Part shown: in pieces, positions 11,403-23,317 of the stretch
How positions within the stretch are numbered: the first letter of the stretch is position 1
How the letters are laid out: each line of letters opens with the position of its first letter
NCBI GenBank assembly: GCA_019828545.1
Contig: JACVRA010000210.1
Location: 124,531-188,530, forward strand
Source of the DNA: Paracamarosporium sp. OC-R06-R3
Lineage: Eukaryota > Ascomycota > Dothideomycetes > Pleosporales > Didymosphaeriaceae
Reading direction: 5' to 3'
Length of the DNA stretch: 64,000 bases
The notes under the pieces: model-generated
Told to the model about the DNA's origin: nothing
The model's input: only the letters and a program-made list of their open reading frames with translations
Database searches by the model: none
Position numbers and translations under genes: made by a program

Positions 11403-14400
11403 ATGACCACGTCAAGCCTCGAGCATAGGTCATGGCTTGGTTACCCCCACTCTCCTCTCCTCCTTTGTACTATACCTCTTTCTCTAGATCTTGTCTTGGT
11501 ACAGAGATGCTGGGTGGTGAGCCATTATGGGCTTGCGTCCTCTGAAACAAGTGAAACCACCAGCTAGATTTAATTTTGAGTATGCTTATTTCCTTCCTAA
11601 ATTTTACAGGTCGCTCACGCTGAACCAAGTATCATCACCGTACAAGGACTGAAACATCACAAAGGCTACGGCGCTAGTGAAGCCTGGCTGCAGGACGCAC
11701 TTGTACCTCGCTACACAAACGCTCAGATATTTGTGTTCGATTACGATTTGCTTTTACCCTCACTAAGTAATCCTCAAACTCCATGGCACATCATCAAGGA
11801 TCTGGGTAGCGAATTGATGTATGCGCTTCTCCATACGGAAACATCGCAAGAACCACGCCGGCCTTTGCTGTTCATTAGTCAAGGCTTGGGCAGTCTGATC
11901 GTCAAACATGTAAGAAAGACACCTTTGTGTCACATTTGCGACTTCTCAATGAATACAGTGCCTCAGTATCTCCAAAACACCTCAAGGGCATATTTTCGCT
12001 GAACTGTACGACCGAACTACTGCAGTCGCCTTTCTTGGGACAATACACACGGCGGACCACGCGTCTTTTGACGGAAGTATCATACAATGTGCACTTGCAG
12101 AGTTGGGTATCGAGGAAAAGAGAAATTGTGTCGTGTGTAATAGCTTGAGGGATCCATCAGGCCTGGAAGTGCTAAGAAGTATCACTTCTGCCTTCCAGCA
12201 GTATGATCACAGCTTTGAGATAATCAGCTTCTACGAGCAACATTCTACCAGACTATCGAAGTCAAGAATCAAGTTTGGGAAGGCCTCAGTACTCGTCGGA
12301 CCCGATTTGGTTCAACTACGAACAAAGCGCTCGCGCATCATAGGCCTCAACCTCTCTCACGTAGAGATGATGGCTTACCCTCCGAGAACAGACACGATGT
12401 TCGATCAGCTCGTCTCCCAATTGGACATCTTACGCAAGCAATGTGAGCAAGCTGCATCGACGAATGCGCAGGTACATGCGACGACCCAAACTTTACAACA
12501 GAGAATTTCTGCATCCGTGACTAGTAATGACACGTTGACAAATGCGATTCTCCTGACACCAGCCAGCCTTGTGGATGATGCGGCATTGACGACCCGGCCC
12601 AATCAGTCCTCGACAAACCTTGGCCTACCTCCAGATGACGACCGGCTCTCTGCGAAATTGCCTTGTCATATGTTACGTCCACATCAGCCTAATCCATTCT
12701 TTGTGGGTCGACACAAGGTCATCGACAAGATGAAACAGGCGTTGTACCCGAAAGATCCGGTAGCGCAAAGGACTTTCCTCCTTCACGGCTTAGGTGGAAT
12801 GGGAAAGACGCAGGTAGCGTTGAAATTCATCTTTGAGAGTACAGATGTATTCCGCTCTATTCTTTGGGCAAACGCCGAAGATAAAACAAAGTTAGCTGAG
12901 AATTTCGCTGAGTATGCAAAAAAACTCGGGTTAGTGGAGCAGCTTGGACCAGATCTTACCTATCCTCGCAATCAACTCTTGAGCTGGTACGAAAAAACAA
13001 CGGAACCTTGGATCGTTGTCCTCGATAATCTTGACCTACCAGATGCTGCTCAATTGAGGACAGCACTGAAGGACTTTTGGCCCATTGGACCTACGGGAGC
13101 TGTTCTTGTAACAAGCAGGAACCGTGAAGTCATGGGCACCTACACACGCGATTCAGAGCTATTGGATGTCTTAGACAAGGATAGCTCAGTGGAGCTGCTT
13201 GAAAAGTTGATACCATACCGCTTTACTGAAAAGCGTGATGATCTGGAGCAAGTGGTCCACCAGGTCGACTATCTGCCACTAGGCATCCTCTCCGCAGCTA
13301 GTTTTATCCGCAACGATGGTCTCTCAGCCCGAGACTTCTTAGACACTTACAGCAACAGCGATATGATAAGAGACTCGGACGCTCATAATATCAATCACGC
13401 GGAGTCGCGTTATCAACACACGCTGGCGACGGTCTGGGACATCGAGTTCCGAAAATTCGAGCCCAAAGCAAGGGCATTCCTCTTCTTGTTAGCTTTTCTA
13501 GACGCAGATAAGGTGCAAGAAAACTTCTTGTTAGAGGGCGCACAAAAGGCGACATACACTGGCCTAGAATTCATGTCAAACGCGAAAGCATTCAATTTCT
13601 GCCGAATCCTTGTGACTCGAAGCTACCTAGTGTCGCGGAACGCTGAGACGCGTCAAATTTGGATGCATCGATTGGTCAAGGAAAATTGTCACACACGCAT
13701 GTCCGAACCAGAACGACAAGCCGCGTTTCAAGCATCCGTACGTCTGTTAGTAGCTGAGCTACCTGATAAAGAAAATCACGATTGGTGGAATCTGGCGCTT
13801 CGATCAAGCGTTCGCGAGCAACTTGCACATGTCGCGTCTTTAAATCGATACTATATGGAGTCAATATCGAGAGATTTCCCTCATCCTCCGTTAGAGATCG
13901 ATGCATACTTTATTCGGCTACTATTTCGTGCAGGATGGTAAGCCTGGCATGTCCCTCATAGCATTCCTTTACTCACTGCGGCTAGGCTATTGTACGAACA
14001 AGGTACATTTGAAGATGCGATTCTTATGGCCGATGTCGCGGAGGCATACTGTCTAGGGCATCCAGAAGAGCAACTCGACTCTTTACTCTCGAACATATAC
14101 CAACTGAAAGCGTCTTTCGATTCTGAAACCAATCGCCCGAAATCGGCACTAGATAATTACAAGCAAGCTGCCGACTGGTTTGCATCCGCATGTAAGAAAG
14201 GTTTAATCACCAGACCTGACATTAGACATGCGGTTGGCATCGCTTCAATCGGTCATGGCTTACAAGGGCTGAATCGTTTCGAGGAAGCGGAGCCATACTA
14301 TTGGAAGGCTATAGCTATCTGGAAAGATAAGAGTCTACCCGGAACAGCAGTGATCTACGAGCTCGGACTTGCACTCTGTCTGAGACATCAAGGTAAATAC

Positions 14401-15013
14401 GAGAAGGCTGAAGAAGTGGCACAAAAAGTGATCGATGACTGGACCAAAAAGCATGGGAAGATGGAAACTATTACTACATAGTAAGCTTGCAACACCGTAC
14501 TTAGATACTGATCTCACGCTGACTAGAGACAGCACTTGCTCCGCTGTTAATATCCTGGGAGATATCTATGTAGCGCAGGGCAGATTAGATGATGGTCACG
14601 AACAACACGTTCTTGCATTGGATATGTTTCGGAAGACCTGGGGCGAATATCACCACAGAACCGCAGATGTGTACCATAAGGTAGCATGTCACGAACACCG
14701 CCGCGGAATGTCTCATGTTGCAGTGTAAGTGAAGCGTGCAAAGGAATTGATTACCTGGTATTTCCTGACACAAAGTAGCGAACGCCTGGAGGACGCTATC
14801 CGAATATACAAAAAGAGCTTATCTTGCAAGAACGAGATCGCTCGATCGTTGTACAAGCTAGGAACTATCCACCAAGATCTAGGAGATCTCAGTCGAGGAC
14901 GCAAATTAATTGCCGAGGCCGACGATCTGCGGCGCGAGATTATAGGCAGCAGTTGGGCTCCGGCTTCTGGAGAGGAAGATTTCGACCTACTGATACGGTT
15001 TTGGTCTAGGTGA
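11403..15013 (+). CDS. NLR-like STAND protein: alpha/beta hydrolase-NB-ARC-TPR
   Basis: Six exons join in frame: 11403-11516, 11610-11909, 11959-13937, 13986-14480, 14533-14724 and 14779-15013, about 1104 aa. Residues about 40-260 are an alpha/beta-hydrolase-like domain of the kind fused to fungal STANDs, but the nucleophile elbow reads ISQGLGSL, not GHSLGG, so the catalytic Ser is Gly. The NB-ARC follows: FVGR linker, P-loop GLGGMGKT (about residues 415-422), Walker B IVVLDNLD (about 490-497), and GAVLVTSRN. The C-terminus has TPR units of the kinesin-light-chain type (RFEEAEPYYWKAI; AQGRLDDG...ALDMFRKTWG; HHRTADVYHK). The expected role is intracellular non-self or damage sensing. The first exon is the weak point: an alternative start at 11527 with donor at 11551 also fits phase. 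Confidence 0.82.
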
Positions 15014-15238
15014 GGCATTCTCCTTGGCGGCTTTAGTCAGCGTTGATTCGACGCCCCAAATGAATTAATGCCCAACAAACTTGGAGGCGAGCTCAGCCTT
15101 TCGGCCCACGCTCAGCCTCGGGGGGCTCGAGGGTGTCTCATAAACCTTTTGGCGTTGCAATAATGAATGCTGTTCTCTATAACACATTTTATGTAGATGC
15201 ACTAATCTACACAATTTGTCTGAAGTTTGTCAGGTACA

Positions 15239-16895
15239 ATGAGCACAACCCACGCAAGCCTAAGCAACAATGCTAGCGCAACCCCATCTGATGACCAACA
15301 AACGTCCAGCGTACAAGAATATCGGACATACCTCACAGATCGCTTCGTCAATGCCAGTGGTTCAGGTAGGTATTATGCCCAACTGGAACGATTTCTCTCC
15401 GTGAGCGGGCGACCCGAATTACAAGATATCCAATGTGTCGAATTAATTCAGCTAAATCCCGCGGACGAAGCCTGCTCATCAATCATTCGTCCCGTTGACA
15501 TCGAAAGCACTGTGGAAAGCCCCAGGATCTGCGTTGTGGAAGGTTTCCCTTCACCTGACTGCGTCGCGGCACTTGCACGTAATAACCAAATAAGGCCTGA
15601 ATTATTCATTGGTCATCTGGGCTTGGAGAAAATCCAGTGGCCGGAATCTTCGTTATACACGTTACCCGCCGTCCCATCACGACGAAGGGAAGCTGTCCAT
15701 CTCCATTTCGTCTCGCTAGGCCGTTACACTTCTTCAACCGCGCAACGCGCTACACAACAAGACCTTTTCGAAAAGAGACTTTCGGTTGAGCAGGAAATCA
15801 TCGCTGATCAGCAGCGGCTTTTTGGACAAAGGCGGTTCGGAGAGACTCGATATCGAAACGTACATATTCATGACTCACGACACTTTTCCATTGAACAGAT
15901 GATTTCTTTCAACGCTTCAATTGGCAGTTCACCGAATTCTCCCTGGAAAGGTAAGTTATGATCCTTCAGGGTATAGTGTTTTGTATGTTAACAAAACAGT
16001 TACATATCTCATAGATGAAGGTAGACCTTTCGAACACGGCCACCGTATGCCATGGCACTGGGACAACAACCGCCATGACGGTGGATATGAATTTCTTCCC
16101 ATAATCAACTACAACACCCAAGCGTTTGATCATGAGGCGTCACAAAAGCTTTCGAGGCTCCAATCATCAGCCAATCCACGAGCGTTCCACCCAATAATGG
16201 ACATCGCATTCGTTTCTGCCTCAGAGCTTAAGCTTCTTCGCAAAGACCCCTTCTACCTGCTGACACGACTATTGCGTGCTGCATCAAATTCATGGACCCA
16301 AGTACTCAATTTCATGGAAGAGAACATTACAGAATCTCTCAAGTCACCTGCCGACGAAGCGACGCAAACACTCAGACAGCTGCAGTCCAATGTTGCTTTA
16401 ATATATCGTTTTGTGGGCTACCTCCAGACAAATCTCGCGATTATCAAGAATAGAGGATGGATGATCCAGCACGAACCAGACATCACAATGTATGACATCC
16501 AACATGAATTACAAACAGACTACGAATATTTACTGGCGCACGCATTTCAGCTATTGAAGCGATGTGAAACTAGCAGCGGCATCGTCGTCAGCTCGATCGG
16601 AGTGCTTGAATCACAAAGATCGATTGCTCAAGCAGCACGCATCAACCAGATCACAGCGTTGGCATTCTTCTTCATCCCCGCCCAGTTCATCGCTAGCGTT
16701 TACGGGATGAACGTGAAGGAGCTCTCCGACAATCCTCGTATATGGACTTTCTTTGCCGCCGCCATTCCATTCACTTTGTTGTCTTTGTGGGTGGCTACTA
16801 GAATCGCGCAGATACGAACTCTCACGATTGGTGCAATCAAGGTATTGCTTCGATGCATCTACAAAGACCGCAACGCTAGTGAGTGGTGTGCTTAA
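15239..16895 (+). CDS. CorA-like magnesium transporter-family protein
   Basis: Exons 15239-15950 and 16015-16895 give 530 aa. The C-terminus has the CorA layout: a helical stretch ending in INQITALAFFFIPAQFIASVYGMN, with the family hallmark GMN right after the first membrane helix, then a second helix (IWTFFAAAIPFTLLSLWVA). The large N-terminal part is predicted cytosolic. CorA proteins are pentameric Mg2+ channels; many fungal members like this are uncharacterised, so transport is inferred. Translation starts at the ATG at 15239; upstream in-frame codons are not ATG. The gene lies 225 bp downstream of the NB-ARC gene in the same orientation, and its last 20 bp overlap the convergent oxygenase gene. 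Confidence 0.85.
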
Positions 16896-17861
16896 AGACC
16901 GCGATGCGAAACTCGATACTTTCTCTGGGGGGTTCTCCAGCATCCCCCGTGTCGAAAGCGCAGTGGAACGTGAAGGGAACTAGTAAGAGGTCATTCATTG
17001 CAAACCAAAAGACTGATTTACTCACGCTCAGGTTCATCAGATGATGTATTGCGAAATATGTAGATGTCATCTGGCATTGCGCCTTTCAGGTACACCCAGC
17101 GATGCTCCTCGTTATGGCATAGTAGGTAATTCTCAGACGGCGCATCTATAAAAATGTTGTCGTTACATATGGGATCGTTGTCTAAGTCGAGGGACTGGTA
17201 GTCTAACACAGCGAGTGGCCAGTCGCTTGTCGGACCATTCAGTAAACGCCATATCCTATCCTATTGAGCATACCTCTGGGATTGGAGAGTGTTACGTACG
17301 TCCAAACCTCAAAGTCTTTTCCTCTCAATCCATATAGCACTTCCTCCGAGAGTAGATTCATTTTCATGCGTGCACCATGCTTGGTCATATCGATGTGAGC
17401 TGCCCTCAGAGGCTGAGCATGAGAGTATTTGTAAAGCTTTTCCACCGGAAAAATCGCATCCCTTTTTCGAACCTGGAAAAAGTATCAATTTCTGGACTGG
17501 TGTTCGAAGTTCAGTATCGACTCACTTCGAAATCTAAAAAGACTATGTCACTGATCTTGGGGAAGGCTTCTTGGATGAAGAAATTGATCTCGTCCACATA
17601 TCTTTCACGCACGATGTCTGGATTGTAGAAATCTGTCGCGCTGAGACTTGTATGATGCTTCATGAAAACGAAACCGTTAGTATCCAGACGATGATTCCCG
17701 TTACGACCGTCTTCCACGACAACGCTTCTAGCTTCGAAGACATGGTTGGTGCTCCGTTCGCCCTCAGGAACTTTGAAGTTGATAAGGAACGGCTTCTCGG
17801 TCTGGTAGAGGTGGGATCGCGCCAAATATTGTATTTGTGTAACGCATCCTGATTTCTCCAT
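16876..17861 (-). CDS. CmcJ/AsaB-like Fe(II)/2-oxoglutarate-type oxygenase
   Basis: Four minus-strand exons, 17526-17861, 17296-17472, 17026-17260 and 16876-16979, give 283 aa. The pattern follows the fungal family related to CmcJ (cephamycin 7-alpha-methoxylase subunit) and AsaB: N-terminal YLARSHLYQTEKPFLI, then VVVEDGR, a putative metal pair in AAHIDMT (HxD), WPLAVLDYQSLD, and the C-terminal PPRESIEFR with FTFHCAF supplying a distal His. Members hydroxylate or desaturate small molecules, often in secondary metabolism; the substrate here is unknown. The ATG at 17861 matches the family's usual short leader before YLAR; an ATG 33 bp upstream is less likely. The stop codon lies inside the 3' end of the convergent CorA-like gene. 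Confidence 0.8.
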
Positions 17862-18494
17862 GTTGTTCGGCGGAGTTGCTCTCAGTCTACCCACATTATC
17901 TATCCACTATCTTATTATGCTGTATATTCGTTCGAGCCGCATAGCTCAGGGAACTATGTTGGAAAGGTTCAGGCAAGTTCTAGGCAAGGTGATCACGCAT
18001 GCACCAGCCCGAACGTACCTACGCCACGTATGTCCAGTCAGGAAAATAGCCAATCGTTGGTCGAAAACCTGAGAATATGGTGTACTGCCCGTGGACAGGG
18101 CCACCCGGATGCGGGAGGTGATTTCTGTCCGGTCGGCCAAATGAATGCTTATTGGACAACGCTCACCGGAGATGGCGTCATGCGTCACGGTCCTATACGT
18201 CGTGCGAGATAAGCTGGGCCAATCCAATCGCTGCACAAGTTAAGTAATGCCTACCCTTCCATGTCACGGTAACAGGCTAATAAAGCATGCGGCTCTGCCA
18301 CATCGCCATTAGGCAGAACAACCTTGGGTAGAAGGCTATCGCCTGCTTTCTCTGCGTCGTCCGCTGATCTGCGAAGATGGTCGTGCAGCCACGTACCTCG
18401 AGTTATGTACCAGTTCATATAACTAACATATCGCCGCTCCATAAGGTGGGTTTCGTTCCGTGGCGTGCAACGGGATCAGCTAAGCACTCCATAG
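17862..18494. other. Gene-free stretch with degenerate frames
   Basis: No complete gene was seen. A minus-strand frame at 18251-18442 begins with ATG and looks coding-like, but what follows is broken by stops, so it may be a remnant. The missing first exon of the amidase probably lies somewhere here. Confidence 0.35.
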
Positions 18495-20739
18495 ACACAC
18501 TGGACCGATTGTGATACCGAGCGCCGTAAATGGATACCGACAATTGTGTTGTGCTATAACAACAAAGATGATATTGAGCAGACCTTTGGAAACGTGATCA
18601 AAAGGTTTCAAGCTACAGACGATGTGTTTTCATCTATTTTTCTGGGTCTTGGGATCGTGATTAATGTGGGAGACGGTGATGTGTCTGGGATCCATTTTGA
18701 GCAGCTGTGTAGCGTGCTAAAAACCTCTGCTCAGAACTGTGGTGAAGTCTGGAATCTAAAGTTTTTTGTGGCGATTCAGGATCCAGGAATTCCAGAGGGC
18801 CCTTATCTCATTCGATCCGGTCAGCTCGCCCAGGCCTGGCGACTGTATCCAGATGAAACAGACTCTTTCCAGCTCGCTGTATTGCCAGAAAACTCCGCAG
18901 ATCCTCGTGATTTTCGTTTCAAGGTACTAGACTCTATGTCTGAAGATGGGTCAGCGAAGAATGTAGCAGTGCCTAGTCGCCTATACGCCAGGCCTACGAA
19001 AGAGAAACCATTATCAGGAACCAGGATATCTATCAAAGACAATATCCGTCTCAAGGGTGTACGCACGTCGAACCAGAATCGCTCGTTCTTAGAAACATAT
19101 AGGGAGGACGAAGAAAGTGCAGTCTATGTGCAGACACTACTAAAGTTGGGTGCTATTATTGTGGGAAAGACAAAACTAGGTGCTTTTGCATCAGCGGAAG
19201 ATCCTCCACTTCAATGGATTGACTATCCTTGCTCATGGAGCGTTAGAGGCGACGGGTATCAGCAACCTCTTGGAAGCACCACTGGCGGTGTTACAGCTAT
19301 AATAGCATATTCCTGGCTCGATATCTCCGTCGGTACAGACACGACTGGTAGTATCCGAGCCCCCTCGGCTCACAATGGGGCATGGGGTATAAGAACATCG
19401 ACTGAATTGGCAACACCTTTCGAGGGCATCTACCCATTTTGTTCGTATGTGTAAGCTGTCGTGCCAACGACTAGCCAACTAACGTCTTAAACAGTCAATT
19501 CGACACAGTGGGACTCCTGTCGAGATCAGCAAAGAATCTAAAGCACGTAACAGAGCACAGCTTCGACAAACGCATCCCCGATGTGGATAAGGTGGGACGC
19601 TAATGATGACCTGAATATCTCGAAGCTAGTTCTGAAACATCGTAGTTTCCCAAGCGTATACTGTGGAATTCAGACTTTTGGGACCAAAATCCGCACACAG
19701 AACCTTACCAGGCTATCGTGGATTCTTTTGTAAAAGTACTGGAGTCATTCCTTGGAGTCACGACTGTGAAATTCAGTATGCGAGAACGCTGGATCCAGTG
19801 TCCTCCCACGGAAGCCCAAGAACAATCGTTGGAAGAATACCTTGAAAAAGTGAGTTGCTTCGACACAATCGACATCTCATATTGCTAACTCAATCACCAG
19901 ACTATATATGCCCAAGGCTTATATGAATCGTATTGGTGTTACGAGGATTTTCGAAACCATCATCGTGAGAAATTTCAGAAGCCACCCTATGTCACACCTT
20001 ATCTCGCAGGAAAATGGTCAGTCCTTGCACCTCTGTGCGTCGTAAAACACTGAAAGCGTGTGATGTCGCACTAATACATCCCTAGTTTTCAATCATACAC
20101 GTTCTGTCTTTGATGCTGACCATAAAATTAGGGAAGCTGGCCGAGCTATCACTGTAGAGGAGAAAAACGCTTCAATCAAATCGATGCACGTTTTCCGTCA
20201 ATGGTTCAAGGAAAATATCATGAAAGCAGACCTAGAAACAGCATCTGACGCAGTCATGCTACTTCCACAGGGTTCGGGCAAACCGTTCTACCGCGATGAG
20301 CCGGTGGAAATACCCTATTATGGCAATGGATACCAAGCGATCACCATAGCGGTTCTAATTGCAGGGCCTCAAGTCATTCTCCCAAGTAAGTGACACCCAC
20401 ATAAAAGTCTTGGAATTGCTGCACGTGAAGACTAATCACGTCATCAGTTGGGCAGGTTCCTTACCATTCGCGGGTCACGGACCGCACCGAGTATCTACCA
20501 GTTGCGGCAACAATAGCGGGCGCAAGAGGTGTGGTTTTGTCGACAAACTAATGATGACTCCCGCCACTAACACTTGTGCAGGAAGTGATCTTATGTTGAT
20601 AAACCTTGCACAGGCAGCACTGAAGAGTGCAAGTTGGTCGACTGAAGTAGAAACTGGGAGTTTAACTTTCAAGTTGAGCCATGAGAACGCAGATGGTGAT
20701 AAAACGCGCCATGTACACGGCTGTGGTCGCCGTAGGTGA
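18495..20739 (+). CDS. Fungal amidase signature-family protein (5' end unresolved)
   Basis: Seven exons: (18495)-19444, 19495-19591, 19646-19849, 19901-20016, 20132-20385, 20448-20528 and 20582-20739. All joins keep frame; about 600 aa are readable. The amidase core shows RISIKDN (catalytic Lys), GSTTGGVTAI, GTDTTGSIRAPS (nucleophile Ser) and later QFDTVGLLSRS and PYYGNGYQAITIA. Amidases hydrolyse carboxamides through a Lys/cis-Ser/Ser triad. Here the cis-Ser position in the usual GGSSGG motif is Thr (GSTTGG), so activity is uncertain. The first exon has no in-frame ATG before the domain and opens after a TAG at 18492-18494, so an upstream exon is missing or the gene is 5'-damaged. The substrate is unknown. 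Confidence 0.75.
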
Positions 20740-20747
20740 GCCCAGCG

Positions 20748-20960
20748 ATGGACGAGATTGACAAGTTTGTGGCTATTAGCTAGTCGTTTGAATGTCAAAA
20801 GTGCCGCGAGTTCATACTCGCCGGAGATAAGATGCTATTACAGTTCCTGGTTGAAGAGGCTGCCACAAAATTCCAACCTTCTCCTCTCCAAGTTCTTGAG
20901 TCACGAGCGATGCATACCTCTGAAGTCCGCGGTGGATATTATCGTGCATCCTCAGTGTAG
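20748..20960 (+). pseudogene. Short coding remnant with one internal TAG
   Basis: Directly downstream of the amidase, a 71-codon frame from ATG to TAG is interrupted once, at codon 12 (TAG at 20781-20783). The rest reads as plausible protein (CQKCREFILAGDKMLLQFL, then QPSPLQVLESRAMHTSEVR). A single C-to-T change from CAG would explain the stop. I do not recognise the family. Confidence 0.35.
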
Positions 20961-21569
20961 GAATACCAGCACTGTGTACGGGACTAATTTAAATTCTTCA
21001 ATACCGCAAGTCACCTTCAACTTAATCCCTTTAGAAGAATATGCCCTAATAATACCTATTTTTTTTACTGTGTAACCCTTTCCAACCGTCAGGATTATGA
21101 TAAACTTGATATAGAGATTGATATTTCTCACTTAGATCTAAATATAGTAATAAAAAAAGTATTATCTCTACTTCTATTAAGAAGGTAGTATCAAAAACAA
21201 AGATAAGGATGTTGTCTGCTTCTTGGCTTTTGAAATTAATGGTGCAACCTCATATATGTTCTCGAGGTGTACGTTCACCAAAGTTCGGAAGTGCTGCATG
21301 TCGTTCTCGGTTCCTATCACTGCCCGTCGGAAATTAACAACCATGCGAAGAACCGAGTTGTGCCGCCCTTTTCTGTTTGCTGTCCAACTGGATGATGTGC
21401 AGCTATGCATACTAGGTCTGACAGAGACTAACCCGATTCATTTGGCACCTTCCCAATCGAGACCATTCCTGGGCAAACACGCCCTAGGCTTACGCCTGCA
21501 ACTACATATACCACCAGGCTGCACGTCCGCCATCATGTCACCGTTTCCGCATTCCATTTCCCCCGCGCA
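20961..21569. other. Intergenic, partly AT-rich
   Basis: The part at about 21040-21190 is strongly AT-rich with runs of T and A, resembling RIP-decayed sequence. The remainder is the upstream region of the MFS gene, and no separate gene was recognised. Confidence 0.4.
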
Positions 21570-23317
21570 ATGGACGCAATTGAGTTGGAATCGCGCAATG
21601 CGACCACCGCGACGGCCACTCCTGAAGCTGCCCGGACCGCCGCGAAGGATGACTCACACGAAACAGCGTCGGTAGCTACGGCTGTTACGGCGACTTCGCA
21701 GTATCAGCATCCAAAAGGCCTAAGACTCATTCTCCTAACCATCGGCCTCATGCTCAGTATCATGCTTGCTGCACTCGATGTCTCCATCATCGCGACTGCA
21801 ATTCCTGCCATCACCACGGAATTCGGCTCCATTGCCAACATCGCCTGGTACAGCACCGCGTACTCGGTCTCAAATTCGTCGTTCAAACTTGTCTGGGGCA
21901 AAGCATATCAATACTTTCCTCTAAAATCTGTCTTCATGGTTACGGTTGTGATTTTCGAGGTCGGAAATATCATCTGCGCCGCGGCTAAGAGCGGGGAAGT
22001 GTTGATTATGGGGAGGGTGGTGGCGGGACTTGGTGGTGGGGGTCTGATGACCGGTGCGTTCATTATGATTGCGGTGAGCGTGAAAGATGAGCTCCGCGCG
22101 GCGTATATGGGCGTCGTTAGTGTGACTTTTGGTATCGCGAGTGTGGCAGGTCCGTTGTTGGGAGGTGGGTTAACGGACAGTGTTGGTTGGCGATGGTGCT
22201 TTTGGTATGTCAAACATATTCCTTCTTGAGAACCTTCCTTGTCTCATGCGATGGAGTCGAAAACGCATTATTCACCTTCTACAGGATAAGTCTTCCTATC
22301 GGTGGCCTAGCAGCAGGCATCATGGGCTTAACATTCCGCTCTCCAATCGTACCAAGGGAGGTAGACCTGCGGCATCGCATTCTCGGACTTGATCTCGGGG
22401 GCGGTCTCCTAGTCACGTCTTTCCTCTCCTGCTTCGTCCTCGGCATGCATTACTCTGGAACCCACCCATGGAGCTCTCCTAAGGTATACTGCAGTCTCGT
22501 CGGCTCAGCCCTGAGCTTCCTCGCCTTCATTTACAACGAGTACAAGATGCGCGACAAAGCAATGGTGCACGCTCATCTTGTCCGCAAGCCAGATATCCTC
22601 CTAAACCTCATTTATTGCTTCTTCCTCGCCGGCTTATTTTTCCCCCTCCAATACACACTCCCCATACAATTTCAATCCGTCGACGCGACATCCGCCTCGG
22701 AAAGCGGCGTCCGACTCATCCCACTCATCCTCACCATAGCCGTCTTCACGGCCTTCGCCAATGGCGCCCTAACTTGGTGGCGCCACTACAAGCCGTTCCT
22801 CCTCGCCGGCGCCTTCCTCGCCACCGCCGGCACAGCAAGCATTTACTCCGTGGACTCTCCCACCCCAACACGCACTTGGGTCGGCTTCGAGCTCCTCACC
22901 GGCATGGGCATCGGTCTCGCGCTGCAAATCCCAATGATCTACAACCAGTCCCTCGTATCCCGGGACGACATCCCCTCCGTGACTTCCCTAACGCTCTTCT
23001 GCGAGAACGTAGGCACCACGTTGATTGTTGCCAGCGCAGAAGCATCAATCCAGCAGGGAATCGTCGCGTTTATCAAGAAGAATCTGCCGAGCTTGGATCC
23101 CCATGCTGTTGTTGATGCGGGGGCTACGCAGATTAGGAATGTGTTCACAGGAGGCGAGCTGGACATGGTGCTGGGAAGCTATTTGCATGGGTGTCGCATT
23201 AGCCATCTTATTGCGTTGAGCTGTGGCGTTATCACGTGTATGATTAGTGTGGGTGGTGCTGGGCCGAACGTGATCAAGATGGTGAGGGAGAGGTGGGGAA
23301 AGAGTCACGCCGGGTAG
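21570..23317 (+). CDS. MFS drug:H+ antiporter, DHA2 (14-TM) type
   Basis: Exons 21570-22204 and 22285-23317 join at Trp (intron 80 bp) to give 555 aa. The polytopic membrane protein has the DHA2 motifs: LDVSIIATAIPAIT in TM1, motif A-like GKAYQYFPLK, GRVVAGLGGGGLMTGAF, and motif C-like GIASVAGPLLGGGLTD followed by WRWCFWISLPIGG. Its N-terminal 50 residues are a soluble Ala/Thr-rich tail. Fourteen-helix fungal members export toxins, drugs or secondary metabolites. Flanking genes include an amidase and, further away, a CmcJ-like oxygenase, but no backbone synthase is present, so a metabolite cluster is not supported. The start is the ATG at 21570, with no better upstream candidate. Confidence 0.9.

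Noticed and set aside
22615..23115. 166-codon plus-strand frame inside the MFS gene
   Set aside because: Shifted frame of a GC-rich membrane-protein exon; His/Arg/Pro-rich product is typical of a shadow frame.
16876..23317. Secondary-metabolite cluster (oxygenase, amidase, MFS exporter)
   Set aside because: No polyketide synthase, NRPS, terpene cyclase or similar backbone gene is present, so a cluster claim is not supported.
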